Assembly: GCF_001411495.1 (NCBI RefSeq)
Contig: NZ_CP012981.1
Span: 1,488,001 to 1,552,000 of the forward strand
Origin: Burkholderia cepacia ATCC 25416
GTDB lineage: Bacteria; Pseudomonadota; Gammaproteobacteria; Burkholderiales; Burkholderiaceae
Direction: 5' to 3'
Length of the DNA stretch: 64,000 nt
The notes beneath the pieces were generated by a model that was not told the DNA's origin, ran no database searches, and saw only the letters and a program-made list of their open reading frames with translations. Positions 1 to 11,582 of this stretch are shown here, one piece after another. Both the position numbers and the translations under genes were made by a program. Position 1 is the first letter of the stretch, and every line of letters begins with the position of its first letter.

Positions 1-26
1 TGCGCTGACCCCACGGGGAAACTCCG

Positions 27-695
27 ATGGCGATACCCACCGGCGTTGTCCACTACCTCGAAAGCGGCGATGCGATCACGCATGCCGTCGCTTATGTGCT
101 GCTGGCGATGTCCGTCGCCAGCTGGTGCTTCCTCCTCATGAAAGCCTGGCTGCTGGTCCGCGCGAAGCGGCAGGGGCCGCGCGCGCTCGCCGCGTTCTGG
201 CGCGCGCCGTCGCTCGACGCGGGCATAACCGCGCTCGCCGGCGCCGATCGCGAGCGCGTGTTCGTGCCGCTCGCCGAAGCCGCGCGCGATGCGGCCGACG
301 ATCACGACCCGGCCGCGCTGGCCGCGCGCGTCGAGCGCGGCGAACGCGTGCTGCGTGCGTTGCGGCACGCGATGCTGCGCTCGCAGCGGCGCCTCGAATT
401 CGGCCAGGTGCTGCTCGCGTCGATCGGCAGCACCGCGCCGTTCGTCGGGCTGCTCGGCACCGTGTGGGGCATCTATCACGCGCTCGGCAGCATCGCCGCG
501 AGCGGGCAGGCGCAGATCGAGAGCGTCGCGGGGCCGGTCGGCGAGGCGCTGATCATGACCGCGTTCGGGCTCGTGGTCGCGATTCCCGCGGTACTGGCCT
601 ACAACATCCTCGGGCGGCTCGTGCGGCAGCTCGCCGAGGAGCTCGACGGTTTCGCGCGCGACCTGCACGTGTTCGTCTGCGCGCAGGAAGCCTGA
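27..695 (+). CDS. exbB: MotA/TolQ/ExbB-family proton channel subunit
   Basis: Inner-membrane channel subunit that, with an ExbD/TolR partner, uses the proton gradient to energise a TonB- or TolA-type protein. The 222-aa product shows three hydrophobic segments near residues 20-44, 126-152 and 171-195. The last carries the family signature GEALIMTAFGLVVAIPAV. Its partner gene follows after 24 nt, with a GGAGGA ribosome site between them. No tolA, tolB or pal gene lies nearby, so ExbB (TonB system) is more likely than TolQ, but sequence alone does not settle it. A TGA at 6-8 may end an upstream gene outside the window. Confidence 0.88.
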   Translation: MAIPTGVVHYLESGDAITHAVAYVLLAMSVASWCFLLMKAWLLVRAKRQGPRALAAFWRAPSLDAGITALAGADRERVFVPLAEAARDAADDHDPAALAARVERGERVLRALRHAMLRSQRRLEFGQVLLASIGSTAPFVGLLGTVWGIYHALGSIAASGQAQIESVAGPVGEALIMTAFGLVVAIPAVLAYNILGRLVRQLAEELDGFARDLHVFVCAQEA

Positions 696-719
696 CGCGC
701 CCATTCCGGAGGAGCGACC

Positions 720-1181
720 ATGGCATTCGGCGGGCTCGAGCACCACAAGACGTCCGCGCCGATGGCGGAGATCAACATGACGCCGCTGATCGACGTGATG
801 CTGGTGCTGCTCGTCATTTTCATCATCACCGCGCCGCTGATGACGCACGCGATCCGGCTCGACCTGCCGAAGGTCGCGGCCAGCGTCGCGCGCGACACGC
901 CGCAATCCGTCACCTTGTCGATCGACGACGCGGGCAAGCTGTACTGGGACGACACGCAGGTGGCGCTCGACGCGCTGCCCGCGCGCTTCCGGGCCGCCGC
1001 CGCGGGCGGCGCGCCGCCCGAGCTGCGGCTGCGAGCGTCGCGCGCGACCCGCTACGACGTGATTGCGCAGGTGATGGGCGCCGCGCAGGCCGCCGGCCTC
1101 ACGCGGATCGGCTTCGTGACCGACGTGCCGCCGCAGGCGGGCGGTTCCGCGGCGGCGCCTGCCGTGCCGGCCAACCGCTGA
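720..1181 (+). CDS. exbD: ExbD/TolR-family biopolymer transport protein
   Basis: Partner of the ExbB-like channel. It is a 153-aa protein with a short cytoplasmic N-terminus, one membrane helix (about residues 22-42) and a periplasmic domain. The segment AEINMTPLIDVMLVLLVIF contains Asp25, which matches the protonatable aspartate conserved in ExbD/TolR. The gene lies 24 nt after exbB in the same direction, so the two are almost certainly one operon. A GC-rich imperfect hairpin (about 1190-1227) follows the stop but has no T-run, so transcription may or may not end there before the leuS promoter region. Confidence 0.88.
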   Translation: MAFGGLEHHKTSAPMAEINMTPLIDVMLVLLVIFIITAPLMTHAIRLDLPKVAASVARDTPQSVTLSIDDAGKLYWDDTQVALDALPARFRAAAAGGAPPELRLRASRATRYDVIAQVMGAAQAAGLTRIGFVTDVPPQAGGSAAAPAVPANR

Positions 1182-1259
1182 GCGGCTCCGGCGGGCCCGC
1201 CCCTGGCGCGGGATCGGGCCGCCCGCCGCAAGACCGGTCGAATGGGCCGGCGCGGGCGG

Positions 1260-1265
1260 TATAAT
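1260..1265 (+). promoter_or_regulatory. candidate -10 element for leuS
   Basis: A perfect TATAAT lies 207 bp before the leuS start, in the 290-bp gap after exbD. No convincing -35 is visible at 16-18 bp upstream (GTCGAA at 17 bp), so the promoter call rests on the -10 alone. If used, transcription would start near 1272 and leave a leader of about 200 nt that contains the hairpin at 1303-1357. Confidence 0.5.
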
Positions 1266-1302
1266 CAACGTTTTTCCCGGTTGGCAGGCTCTTTTCAGGT
1301 AA

Positions 1303-1357
1303 CCCGGAATTTTCCAGGCTACCCGGGCATGCTGCGGGTTGCCCGGAAAATTCCCGG
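1303..1357 (+). promoter_or_regulatory. large stem-loop in the leuS 5' leader
   Basis: Two 23-nt arms (1303-1325 and 1335-1357) are complementary at 20 of 23 positions around a 9-nt loop. The uninterrupted core pairs GGAATTTTCC (1306-1315) with GGAAAATTCC (1345-1354). It sits downstream of the candidate -10 and about 115 nt before the leuS start, so it would be transcribed as leader RNA. There is no T-run after it. T-box control of tRNA synthetase genes is not expected in beta-proteobacteria. Function unknown. Confidence 0.6.
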
Positions 1358-1366
1358 AAACCGTGA

Positions 1367-4066
<2,700 letters not shown>

Positions 4067-4104
4067 CGGCCGCCGGCCGTCGGACGTACCCAGAAGGAGC
4101 GAAG

Positions 4105-4659
4105 GTGATCCGCAGATCGTTTTTGATGCTCGCCGTCGGCAGCGCGGTCGCGCTGTCGGCATGCGGCTTCCAGTTGCGCGGCCAGCAGGACTACGCGTTC
4201 AAGCACCTGCTGATCGTCGGCGCGCCGGCGCCGGTCGAGGCGCGCTTCGTGCGCCTCGTCGAGGCCGGCAGCGACACGAAGATCGTCAAGTCGGCGGACG
4301 ACGCAGACGCCGTGCTGCGCATGTGGGAGTCGCGCGGGCAGAATACGCTGACGCTCAACAAGTTCGGCTCGGCGCAGGAATACGCACTGTTCTATACGCT
4401 GAGCTACACGCTCACGAGCAAGGACGGCACCGTGCTGATCCCGCCGAGCGCGATCGCGCTGAATCGCGCGATGACGTACAGCGACCAGTACACGAACGCG
4501 AAGGCGCAGGAAGCCGACATCCTGTACGGCGACATGCAGAACGACGCGGTCGACCAGCTGATGCGGCGTCTCGCGATCGTCCACTCGCTGACGCCGGCGC
4601 CGGAAGACGTGGTGCCGGGCGTCGCGCCGCGCGCGCCGTTGCCGCCGCCGCCGCTCTGA
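4105..4659 (+). CDS. lptE: LPS-assembly lipoprotein LptE
   Basis: Outer-membrane lipoprotein that plugs and supports the LptD barrel for lipopolysaccharide insertion. I use the GTG at 4105, preceded by GAAGGAGCGAAG, because it gives a proper signal sequence: a basic start (IRRS), a hydrophobic stretch, then the lipobox LSAC with lipidated Cys20. The mature protein begins GFQLRGQQDYAF, typical of LptE (formerly RlpB). Length is 184 aa, with a Pro-rich C-terminal tail. It lies between leuS and holA, the conserved location. An upstream ATG in the same frame overlaps leuS and is rejected. Confidence 0.95.
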   Translation: MIRRSFLMLAVGSAVALSACGFQLRGQQDYAFKHLLIVGAPAPVEARFVRLVEAGSDTKIVKSADDADAVLRMWESRGQNTLTLNKFGSAQEYALFYTLSYTLTSKDGTVLIPPSAIALNRAMTYSDQYTNAKAQEADILYGDMQNDAVDQLMRRLAIVHSLTPAPEDVVPGVAPRAPLPPPPL

Positions 4660-4677
4660 TCGACGGCATACGCACCG

Positions 4678-5772
4678 ATGCAATTGCGACTTGATGCACT
4701 GGAGCCGCACCTCGCGAAGGGGTTGGCCGGGCTCTATACCGTGTACGGCGACGAGCCGCTGCTCGCGCAGGAGGCGTGCGACCGCATTCGTGCGGCCGCG
4801 CGTGCGGCCGGCTTCACCGAGCGTTCGGTGCATACGGTCGAGCGCGGTTTCGACTGGAGCGTGCTGCTCGGCGCGACCCAGGCGATGTCGCTGTTCGGCG
4901 AGCGCCAGCTGATCGAGCTGCGCATTCCGTCGGGCAAGCCCGGCAAGGAAGGCGCCGACGCACTGAAGACGCTCGCGGCCACGCCCAACCCCGACGCGCT
5001 GATGCTCGTCACGTTGCCGCGCCTCGACGCGGCCACGCAGAAATCCGCCTGGTTTACCGCGCTGCAGAACGGTGGCGTCGCGCTGAAGATCGATCCGGTC
5101 GACCGCGCGCAGCTGCCGAACTGGATCGGCCAGCGTCTCGCGATGCAGGGCCAGCGCGCCGCGCCCGGCGAGGACGGGCGGCGCGCGCTGCAGTTCATCG
5201 CCGAGCGCGTCGAAGGCAACCTGCTCGCCGCGCACCAGGAAATCCAGAAGCTCGGGCTGCTGTATCCGCAGGGCGCGCTGTCGTTCGAACAGGTGCACGA
5301 CGCGGTGCTGAACGTCGCGCGTTACGACGTCTTCAAGCTGAACGAAGCGATGCTCGCCGGCGACGCCGCGCGGCTCGCACGGATGATCGACGGGCTGAAG
5401 GGCGAGGGCGAGGCGATCGTGCTGGTGATGTGGGCCGTCGTCGAGGAACTACGCACGCTGCTGCGGATCAAGCGCGGCACGACGGCCGGCAAGCCGCTGG
5501 CGACGCTGCTGCGCGAGAACCGCGTGTGGGGGCCGCGCGAGCGGCTGATCGGCCCCGCGCTGAACCGTGTGTCGGAAGCCGTGCTCGAGAAGGCACTCGC
5601 GTTTGCCGCGAAGCTCGACCGGCAGGTCAAGGGGCTCACGGCCGTCGTGCCGGGCCGGCGCACGCAGGACGAGCCGCCGCCCGATCCGTGGGACGGGCTG
5701 TTCCAGCTCGCGATGACGGTGGCCGGTGCCCGCGGCGAGCGACCGCCGACCGCGGGCCGCGTGCGACGCTAA
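4678..5772 (+). CDS. holA: DNA polymerase III delta subunit
   Basis: Delta subunit (wrench) of the clamp-loader complex, which opens the beta sliding clamp. The 364-aa product starts MQLRLDALEPHLAKGLAGLY and contains the family stretch YTVYGDEPLLAQEACDRIR near residues 20-38, followed by AAA+-like and C-terminal helical domains. It follows lptE by 18 nt in the same direction, as in many gamma- and beta-proteobacteria. The C-terminal end carries a short Pro/Asp-rich insertion (DEPPPDPWDGLFQL). Confidence 0.95.
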   Translation: MQLRLDALEPHLAKGLAGLYTVYGDEPLLAQEACDRIRAAARAAGFTERSVHTVERGFDWSVLLGATQAMSLFGERQLIELRIPSGKPGKEGADALKTLAATPNPDALMLVTLPRLDAATQKSAWFTALQNGGVALKIDPVDRAQLPNWIGQRLAMQGQRAAPGEDGRRALQFIAERVEGNLLAAHQEIQKLGLLYPQGALSFEQVHDAVLNVARYDVFKLNEAMLAGDAARLARMIDGLKGEGEAIVLVMWAVVEELRTLLRIKRGTTAGKPLATLLRENRVWGPRERLIGPALNRVSEAVLEKALAFAAKLDRQVKGLTAVVPGRRTQDEPPPDPWDGLFQLAMTVAGARGERPPTAGRVRR

Positions 5773-5907
5773 GTCCCGTCCGGGCCTTCAGCGCGCGCTG
5801 CGCAACCCGCATACAATGTTTCGATCACGGGCGCGGCTCTCCGGCCGCCGTCCACGCTTCCCCACGAATTCATGCCGCCCAGCGCGGCGCGCTTCTCGAG
5901 TCACACG

Positions 5908-7179
5908 ATGGATATCGATCAGTACATGACCGACCTGGGCCGTCGCGCCCGGCACGCTTCCCGCGCGATGGCGCGCGCCAGCACGGCCGCGAAGAACGCG
6001 GCACTCGACGCCGTGGCTCGCGCGATCGAACGCGACGCGCAGGCACTGAAGGACGCGAATGCCCGCGACGTCGCCCGTGCCCGTGAAAAGGGGCTCGATG
6101 CAGCGTTCGTCGATCGCCTGACGCTGTCGGACAAGGCGCTGAAGACGATGGTCGAGGGCTTGCGCCAGGTTGCGTCGCTGGCCGATCCGATCGGCGAGAT
6201 CGGCAACCTCAAGTACCGCCCGAGCGGAATCCAGGTGGGCCAGATGCGGGTGCCGCTCGGCGTGATCGGCATCATCTACGAATCGCGCCCGAACGTGACG
6301 ATCGACGCGGCCGCGCTGTGCCTGAAGTCGGGCAACGCGACGATTCTGCGCGGCGGCTCCGAAGCGCTCGAATCGAACGCGGCGCTCGCGAAGCTGATCG
6401 GCGAAGGGCTCGAAGCCGCCGGCCTGCCGCAGGATGCGGTGCAGGTCGTCGCGACGGCCGATCGCGCGGCGGTCGGCAAGCTGATCACGATGACCGAATA
6501 CGTCGACGTGATCGTGCCGCGCGGCGGCAAGAGCCTGATCGAGCGCCTGATCAACGAGGCGCGCGTGCCGATGATCAAGCACCTCGACGGCATTTGCCAC
6601 GTGTACGTCGACGATCGCGCCGACCTCGGCAAGGCGCTGACCGTCTGCGACAACGCGAAGACGCACCGCTACGGCACCTGCAACACGATGGAGACGCTGC
6701 TCGTCGCGAGCGGTGTCGCGGCGAAGCTGCTGCCGCCGCTCGGCAAACTGTATCGCGACAAGCAGGTCGAGCTGCGCGTCGATGCGGCCGCGCGCGCGGT
6801 GCTCGCCGATGCGGGCGTCGGCCCGCTCATCGATGCCACCGAGGAAGACTGGCACACCGAGTATCTCGCGCCGGTGCTCGCGATCAAGGTCGTCGACGGC
6901 CTCGACGCCGCGATCGAGCACATCAACCATTACGGCTCGCATCACACGGATGCGATCGTCACCGAGGATCACGACCGCGCGATGCGGTTCCTGCGCGAAG
7001 TCGATTCGGCGAGCGTGATGGTCAACGCGTCGACGCGTTTCGCGGACGGTTTCGAATTCGGCCTCGGCGCGGAAATCGGCATCTCGAACGACAAGCTGCA
7101 TGCACGCGGCCCCGTCGGCCTGGAGGGGCTGACGTCGCTGAAGTACGTCGTGCTCGGGCACGGCGAAGGCCGCCAATAA
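5908..7179 (+). CDS. proA: gamma-glutamyl phosphate reductase
   Basis: Second step of proline synthesis: reduces gamma-glutamyl phosphate to glutamate-5-semialdehyde with NADPH. The ATG at 5908 ([20 protein letters not shown]) gives 423 aa, the family length. An in-frame ATG 36 nt earlier would add an unlike extension. The catalytic cysteine is Cys258 in [13 protein letters not shown], and the conserved [19 protein letters not shown] segment is present. The proB kinase is not in this window. hemJ follows after 19 nt and may be co-transcribed. Confidence 0.97.
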   Translation: MDIDQYMTDLGRRARHASRAMARASTAAKNAALDAVARAIERDAQALKDANARDVARAREKGLDAAFVDRLTLSDKALKTMVEGLRQVASLADPIGEIGNLKYRPSGIQVGQMRVPLGVIGIIYESRPNVTIDAAALCLKSGNATILRGGSEALESNAALAKLIGEGLEAAGLPQDAVQVVATADRAAVGKLITMTEYVDVIVPRGGKSLIERLINEARVPMIKHLDGICHVYVDDRADLGKALTVCDNAKTHRYGTCNTMETLLVASGVAAKLLPPLGKLYRDKQVELRVDAAARAVLADAGVGPLIDATEEDWHTEYLAPVLAIKVVDGLDAAIEHINHYGSHHTDAIVTEDHDRAMRFLREVDSASVMVNASTRFADGFEFGLGAEIGISNDKLHARGPVGLEGLTSLKYVVLGHGEGRQ

Positions 7180-7198
7180 CAAGCGAGGCACACAACCG

Positions 7199-7621
7199 AT
7201 GGCGATGCTCTGGGTCAAGACGTTCCATATCGTACTGATCGCCGCGTGGTTCGCGGGGCTCTTCTACCTGCCGCGCATCTACGTGAACCTGGCGATGGAA
7301 ACCGATCCGGCCGCCGTGCGGCGCCTGTTGCTGATGGCGCGCAAGCTGTTCCGCTTCATGACGATGATCGCGGTGCCGGCGCTGGCCTGCGGGTTGTGGC
7401 TGTGGCTTTCGATCGGCATCGGGCAGGGGCAGGGCTGGATCCACGCGAAGGTGACGGTCGTGCTGCTGCTCATCGTCTATCACGCCTATTGCGGGCACCT
7501 GCTGCGGGTGTTCGAGCGTGGCGAGAACCGCCGCACCGACAAGTGGTATCGCGTGTTCAACGAGCTGCCGGTGCTCGGCATGCTCGCGGCGGTCGCGCTG
7601 GTCGTGATCAAGCCGTTTTGA
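7199..7621 (+). CDS. hemJ: HemJ-type protoporphyrinogen IX oxidase (CopD-like membrane protein)
   Basis: Small integral membrane protein of the HemJ/UPF0093 family, which oxidises protoporphyrinogen IX to protoporphyrin IX in haem synthesis in bacteria lacking HemG/HemY. The 140-aa length and about four hydrophobic segments fit. The N-terminus MAMLWVKTFHIVLIAAWFAG has the conserved Lys7 and His10, and the GWIHAKVTVVLLLIVYHAY segment near residues 80-98 is typical. Automated annotation often calls it CopD family. The enzymatic role is inferred from family membership. Confidence 0.85.
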   Translation: MAMLWVKTFHIVLIAAWFAGLFYLPRIYVNLAMETDPAAVRRLLLMARKLFRFMTMIAVPALACGLWLWLSIGIGQGQGWIHAKVTVVLLLIVYHAYCGHLLRVFERGENRRTDKWYRVFNELPVLGMLAAVALVVIKPF

Positions 7622-7661
7622 GCGGCGCGGCCGGCGCGGTTGCCGGTGCGGAACCCTGCGC

Positions 7662-7685
7662 AACGGCGCCCCTCGGGGCGCCGTT
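7662..7685. terminator. bidirectional hairpin between hemJ and hexR
   Basis: Two perfect 11-nt arms (AACGGCGCCCC / GGGGCGCCGTT) are separated by 2 nt, in the gap between convergent hemJ and hexR. The T-run is short. The core resembles two other hairpins in this window (13483-13516 and 51067-51094). Confidence 0.7.
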
Positions 7686-7717
7686 CGTCGTTTACGCGCG
7701 CGCTGCCTGCCGCCTGC

Positions 7718-8566
7718 TCAATCCTTCGTGCCGTCGTCGATCCGGCGGCGCGTGATCGCCTCCTTCGCGCGGCCGACCCGTTCCATGAGCGCGGGGCCGC
7801 GCGACAGCGCGACGCCGACCGCGAGGATGTCGCCGATCGCGAGATGCGACATCCGCGACGTCATCGGCGAGAACACGTCGGTTTCCTCCGCGACGTTCGA
7901 CGCGAGGCTCACCGTCGCGAGCTTCGCGAGCGGCGAATGGCTCTGCGTGATCGCGACGACTTTCGCGCCGCACGCGAGCGCGGAGCGCGCGGCGTCGACG
8001 ATGTCGCGCGTGCGGCCGGTGTTCGAGATCGCGACGACGACGTCGTGCGGCCCGAGCAGCGCCGACGACATCGAGAACGTGTGCGGGTCCGAATACGCGA
8101 CGCTCGGCACGCCGAGCCGGAAGAACTTGTGCTGGATGTCCTGCGCGGCGATGCCGGAGCCGCCGGCGCCGTAGAACTCGATCCGCGATGCGTTCGACAG
8201 CAGCGCGATCGCTTCGGCGACGCTGCCGGCCGACAGGCTGTTGCGCACCTCGATCAGCGCGCCGATCGTACGGTCGAACACCTTGCCGATGATGCCGGGC
8301 GCCGGTTCGTCGGGCTCGACGTCGCGATAGACCGACGACACGCCCGGCGCGACGCTCTGCGCGAGCCGGATCTTGAATTCGCGGAAACCGCTGCAGCCGA
8401 GCGCCTGGCAGAACCGCGCGATCGTCGGCTGGCTGACGCCCGCGCGCGTCGACAGCTCGGTCATCGCGAGGTCGAGCACCTCGCGCGGCGCGGCGAGGAT
8501 GTAGTCGGCGAGCTTGCGCTCGGACGGGCGCAACTCGGCGCGGATCGCTTCAATGCGGGGCAGCAT
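7718..8566 (-). CDS. hexR: HexR-type MurR/RpiR-family transcriptional regulator
   Basis: 282-aa repressor with an N-terminal RpiR-type helix-turn-helix (residues about 30-65, including TELSTRAGVSQPTIARFCQA) and a C-terminal SIS sugar-phosphate-binding domain (about 120-250, with YGAGGSGIAAQDIQHKFFRLG split around the glycine loop). HexR proteins sense 2-keto-3-deoxy-6-phosphogluconate and repress Entner-Doudoroff genes. Divergent transcription from edd and palindromes on both sides of the 294-bp gap (8620-8634, 8763-8777) support the HexR assignment. Autoregulation is likely because one palindrome lies 54 bp upstream of its own start. Confidence 0.88.
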   Translation of the reverse strand: MLPRIEAIRAELRPSERKLADYILAAPREVLDLAMTELSTRAGVSQPTIARFCQALGCSGFREFKIRLAQSVAPGVSSVYRDVEPDEPAPGIIGKVFDRTIGALIEVRNSLSAGSVAEAIALLSNASRIEFYGAGGSGIAAQDIQHKFFRLGVPSVAYSDPHTFSMSSALLGPHDVVVAISNTGRTRDIVDAARSALACGAKVVAITQSHSPLAKLATVSLASNVAEETDVFSPMTSRMSHLAIGDILAVGVALSRGPALMERVGRAKEAITRRRIDDGTKD

Positions 8567-8619
8567 GGGACGGGCAGGCAGAAATCGGGTTCGGATGAGC
8601 GAGTGTATCGCAATCGAAT

Positions 8620-8634
8620 TGTAGAAAATCTACA
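8620..8634. promoter_or_regulatory. candidate HexR operator, hexR-proximal
   Basis: TGTAGAAAATCTACA is a perfect palindrome with 6-nt arms around AAA. It resembles the TGTA-N7-TACA form of published HexR sites. It lies 54 bp upstream of hexR. Confidence 0.7.
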
Positions 8635-8762
8635 TCAAATTACTAGCTGATTTGTCGGCATTTCATGGCGCGTGGGATACCGATGATTAGGGTTTTCACT
8701 AGGTAAAGCCTTGCTGGTGGCGGGAATAAGGGTTGCGCGCATGCGGATCGACATTGCGCGCT

Positions 8763-8777
8763 TGTAGTTTTTCTACT
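8763..8777. promoter_or_regulatory. candidate HexR operator, edd-proximal
   Basis: TGTAGTTTTTCTACT matches the site at 8620 in layout, with one mismatch in the outermost pair. It lies 83 bp upstream of edd, where it could overlap the edd promoter. Together the two sites bracket the divergent promoter region. Confidence 0.65.
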
Positions 8778-8860
8778 AGACTGGCTTCGTTCGTTCGACG
8801 CACTCGATCGTTCCCACGATTCCAACCGCCGGTGTCGGCCGGCATACAGGAGCGCCCAGC

Positions 8861-10717
8861 ATGACATCGCTGCACCCCACTCTGGCGAAGGTCACCGAAC
8901 GCGTGATCGCCCGCAGCCAATCGACCCGTTCCGCCTATCTGCAGCGCATCGACGGCGCGCAGGGCAAGTTCCCGGCACGCGGCGCACTGTCGTGCGCGAA
9001 CCTCGCGCACGGTTTCGCGGGCCTCGAGGGCAACGACAAGTTCTCGATCAAGGCGATCCGCGAGCCGAACATCGGCATCGTGTCCTCGTACAACGAGATG
9101 CTGTCCGCGCACGCGCCGTACAAGGATTTCCCCGACATCATCAAGGCGGCCGCGCGCGAGAACGGCGGCGTCGCGCAGTTCGCGGGCGGCGTGCCGGCGA
9201 TGTGCGACGGCGTCACGCAGGGCAACCCGGGGATGGAGCTGTCGCTGTTCTCGCGCGAGGCAATCGCGATGGGCACGGCGATCGCGCTCACGCACAACAT
9301 GTTCGACGCGGCGCTCTGCCTCGGCATCTGCGACAAGATCGTGCCGGGCCTGCTGATCGGCGCGCTGCAGTTCGGCCACCTGCCGACGATCTTCGTGCCG
9401 GCCGGCCCGATGACGAGCGGCCTGTCGAACGACGACAAGGCGAAGATCCGCCAGCAGTTCGCGACCGGCCAGGTCGGCCGCGACGCGCTGCTCGAAGCCG
9501 AATCGGCCGCGTATCACGGCCACGGCACCTGCACGTTCTACGGCACCGCGAACAGCAACCAGATGCTGATGGAGCTGATGGGGCTCCACCTGCCGGGCTC
9601 GGCATTCGTTCATCCGCACACGCCGCTGCGCACCGCGCTGACGGCCGAGGCCGCGCGCCGCGTGCTCGACCTGACCGTCGAACGCGGCCACTACACGCCG
9701 ATCGGCCATGTGATCGACGAGAAGGCGATCGTCAACGGGATCGTCGCGCTGCTCGCGACGGGCGGCTCGACCAACCACACGCTGCACCTCGTCGCGATCG
9801 CACGCGCGGCCGGCATCCTGATCGACTGGAACGACTTCGACGAACTGTCGGCCGTCGTGCCGCTGCTCGCGAAGATCTACCCGAACGGCAAGGCCGACGT
9901 GAACCACTTCCACGCGGCGGGCGGCGTGGCCTTCCTGGTGCGCAACCTGCTCGAAGGCGGGTTGCTGCATGAAGACGTGACGACCGTCGCGGGCAAGGGC
10001 CTGTCGCACTACACGAAGGAGCCGAAGCTGATCGACGGCAAGCTGACGTGGGTCGACGGCGCGGCCGAGAGCCACGACACGAAGGTGCTGCGCGGCATCC
10101 GCGACCCGTTCCAGCCGGACGGCGGCCTGCGCCTGATGCAGGGCCGGCTCGGCCGCGGCGTCATCAAGATTTCGGCGGTCGCGCCCGAGCACCGCAAGGT
10201 GACGGCGCCCGCGATCGTGTTCGATTCGCAGGAAGCCGTGCAGGAAGCCTTCGATCGCGGCGAGCTGAAGCGCGATTTCGTCGCGGTCGTGCGCTTCCAG
10301 GGCGCGCGCGCGAACGGGATGCCCGAGCTGCACCGTTTGACGCCGCTGCTCGGCGTGCTGCAGGATCAGGGCTTCCACGTCGCGCTCGTCACCGACGGCC
10401 GCATGTCGGGTGCGTCGGGCAAGGTGCCGGCCGTGATCCACGTGTCGCCGGAAGCGCTGCTGGCCGGCCCGCTCGGCAAGGTGAAGACGGGCGATACGCT
10501 CGTGATCGACGCCGAAGCCGGCGTGCTCGACATCGAGGTCGACGCCGCCGAGTGGCAGGCGCGCCCGGTCGCGCAGCCGCTGCACCAGGCCGAGAACGAG
10601 GTCGGTTTCGGGCGTGAACTGTTCGGCGTGTTCCGCGCGGCCGCGGCGCCGGCCGAGCAGGGCGCATCGGTATTCGGCGCGCTGGTCGGCGAATCGGCCG
10701 CCCACGTCGCCGCATGA
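8861..10717 (+). CDS. edd: phosphogluconate dehydratase (Entner-Doudoroff)
   Basis: Dehydrates 6-phosphogluconate to 2-keto-3-deoxy-6-phosphogluconate. The 618-aa protein belongs to the IlvD/Edd family of Fe-S dehydratases. Visible cluster and active-site segments are [29 protein letters not shown] and [14 protein letters not shown], and the conserved C-terminal [16 protein letters not shown] is intact. The length is close to that of the E. coli enzyme. It is followed 19 nt later by eda, so the two pathway-specific enzymes form one operon, apparently under HexR control. Confidence 0.97.
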   Translation: MTSLHPTLAKVTERVIARSQSTRSAYLQRIDGAQGKFPARGALSCANLAHGFAGLEGNDKFSIKAIREPNIGIVSSYNEMLSAHAPYKDFPDIIKAAARENGGVAQFAGGVPAMCDGVTQGNPGMELSLFSREAIAMGTAIALTHNMFDAALCLGICDKIVPGLLIGALQFGHLPTIFVPAGPMTSGLSNDDKAKIRQQFATGQVGRDALLEAESAAYHGHGTCTFYGTANSNQMLMELMGLHLPGSAFVHPHTPLRTALTAEAARRVLDLTVERGHYTPIGHVIDEKAIVNGIVALLATGGSTNHTLHLVAIARAAGILIDWNDFDELSAVVPLLAKIYPNGKADVNHFHAAGGVAFLVRNLLEGGLLHEDVTTVAGKGLSHYTKEPKLIDGKLTWVDGAAESHDTKVLRGIRDPFQPDGGLRLMQGRLGRGVIKISAVAPEHRKVTAPAIVFDSQEAVQEAFDRGELKRDFVAVVRFQGARANGMPELHRLTPLLGVLQDQGFHVALVTDGRMSGASGKVPAVIHVSPEALLAGPLGKVKTGDTLVIDAEAGVLDIEVDAAEWQARPVAQPLHQAENEVGFGRELFGVFRAAAAPAEQGASVFGALVGESAAHVAA

Positions 10718-10736
10718 ATTTCAAGGAGCCAATTCA

Positions 10737-11363
10737 ATGAAGACGATTGCTGAAATCGTGAAGCTGGGCCCGGTCATCCCGGTGCTCGCATTCGACTCGG
10801 TCGAGCAGGGTGAACACGTGTCGCGCGCGTTGCACGCGGGCGGCGTGAAGGTACTCGAGATCACGCTGCGCACGCCGGCCGGCCTGGAAGCGATCCAGCG
10901 CGCGAGCCAGCTCGCGGACGACATCGTCGTCGGCGTCGGCACGATCACGAAGCCCGAGCATTGCGAGCAGGCGAAGCGCGCGGGCGCGAAGTTCGGCGTG
11001 TCGCCGGGGCTGACGAAAGAGCTGCACCTCGCGTCGCTCGACGCGGGCCTGCCGCTGCTGCCGGGCGTGATGACGCCGAGCGACATCATCCAGGCACTCG
11101 AATTCGGCTACGAGATCGTGAAGTTCTTCCCCGCTCAACAAGCGGGCGGCGTGCCGATGCTGCAGGCGTTCCACGGCCCGTTCCCGGCGCTGAAGTTCTG
11201 CCCGACCGGCGGCATCACGGTCGAAACCGCCCCGAATTTCCTGAAGCTGCCGAACGTGGTGTGCGTCGGCGGCTCGTGGCTCACGCCGAAGGCCGCGCTC
11301 GCCGCGCAGGACTGGGCCGAAGTCACGCGTCTCGCGCAAGCCGCGAGCCAGCTTCCCCGTTAA
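10737..11363 (+). CDS. eda: KDPG aldolase (2-keto-3-deoxy-6-phosphogluconate aldolase)
   Basis: Class I aldolase that splits KDPG into pyruvate and glyceraldehyde-3-phosphate. The ATG at 10737, after AAGGAG, gives 208 aa. An upstream in-frame ATG overlaps edd and is rejected. Schiff-base Lys129 lies in VKFFPAQQAGG, and the acid/base glutamate is Glu41 in LEITLRT. The FCPTGGI phosphate loop is present. Transcription probably ends at the hairpin just downstream (11387-11432), which separates eda from the gluconate permease. Confidence 0.97.
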   Translation: MKTIAEIVKLGPVIPVLAFDSVEQGEHVSRALHAGGVKVLEITLRTPAGLEAIQRASQLADDIVVGVGTITKPEHCEQAKRAGAKFGVSPGLTKELHLASLDAGLPLLPGVMTPSDIIQALEFGYEIVKFFPAQQAGGVPMLQAFHGPFPALKFCPTGGITVETAPNFLKLPNVVCVGGSWLTPKAALAAQDWAEVTRLAQAASQLPR

Positions 11364-11386
11364 GACTTGTACGGAATGATGGTTTG

Positions 11387-11432
11387 ACCCTCGGAAGACA
11401 AGCGCTTAGTGCTTGTTTTACCGAGGGTTTTT
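11387..11432 (+). terminator. two-tier intrinsic terminator after eda
   Basis: An outer stem of 8 bp (ACCCTCGG 11387-11394 / CCGAGGGT 11421-11428) encloses an inner stem of 6 bp (ACAAGC / GCTTGT) and is followed by TTTTT. It lies 24 nt after the eda stop and 150 nt before the permease gene. Confidence 0.82.
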
Positions 11433-11582
11433 GCTGATGGAACCGGTTCTATCCGCGAACCGTAAAGATAAGTAAAATTCAGCGTCCTGACGGTGGGGGT
11501 CTCCCCGCTGTTTCGGAGACCTGCATAGCCGGGCATACTCGCAACGATCGCCCGGTTCGAATAATCCCAAGGAGGAGTCCAC

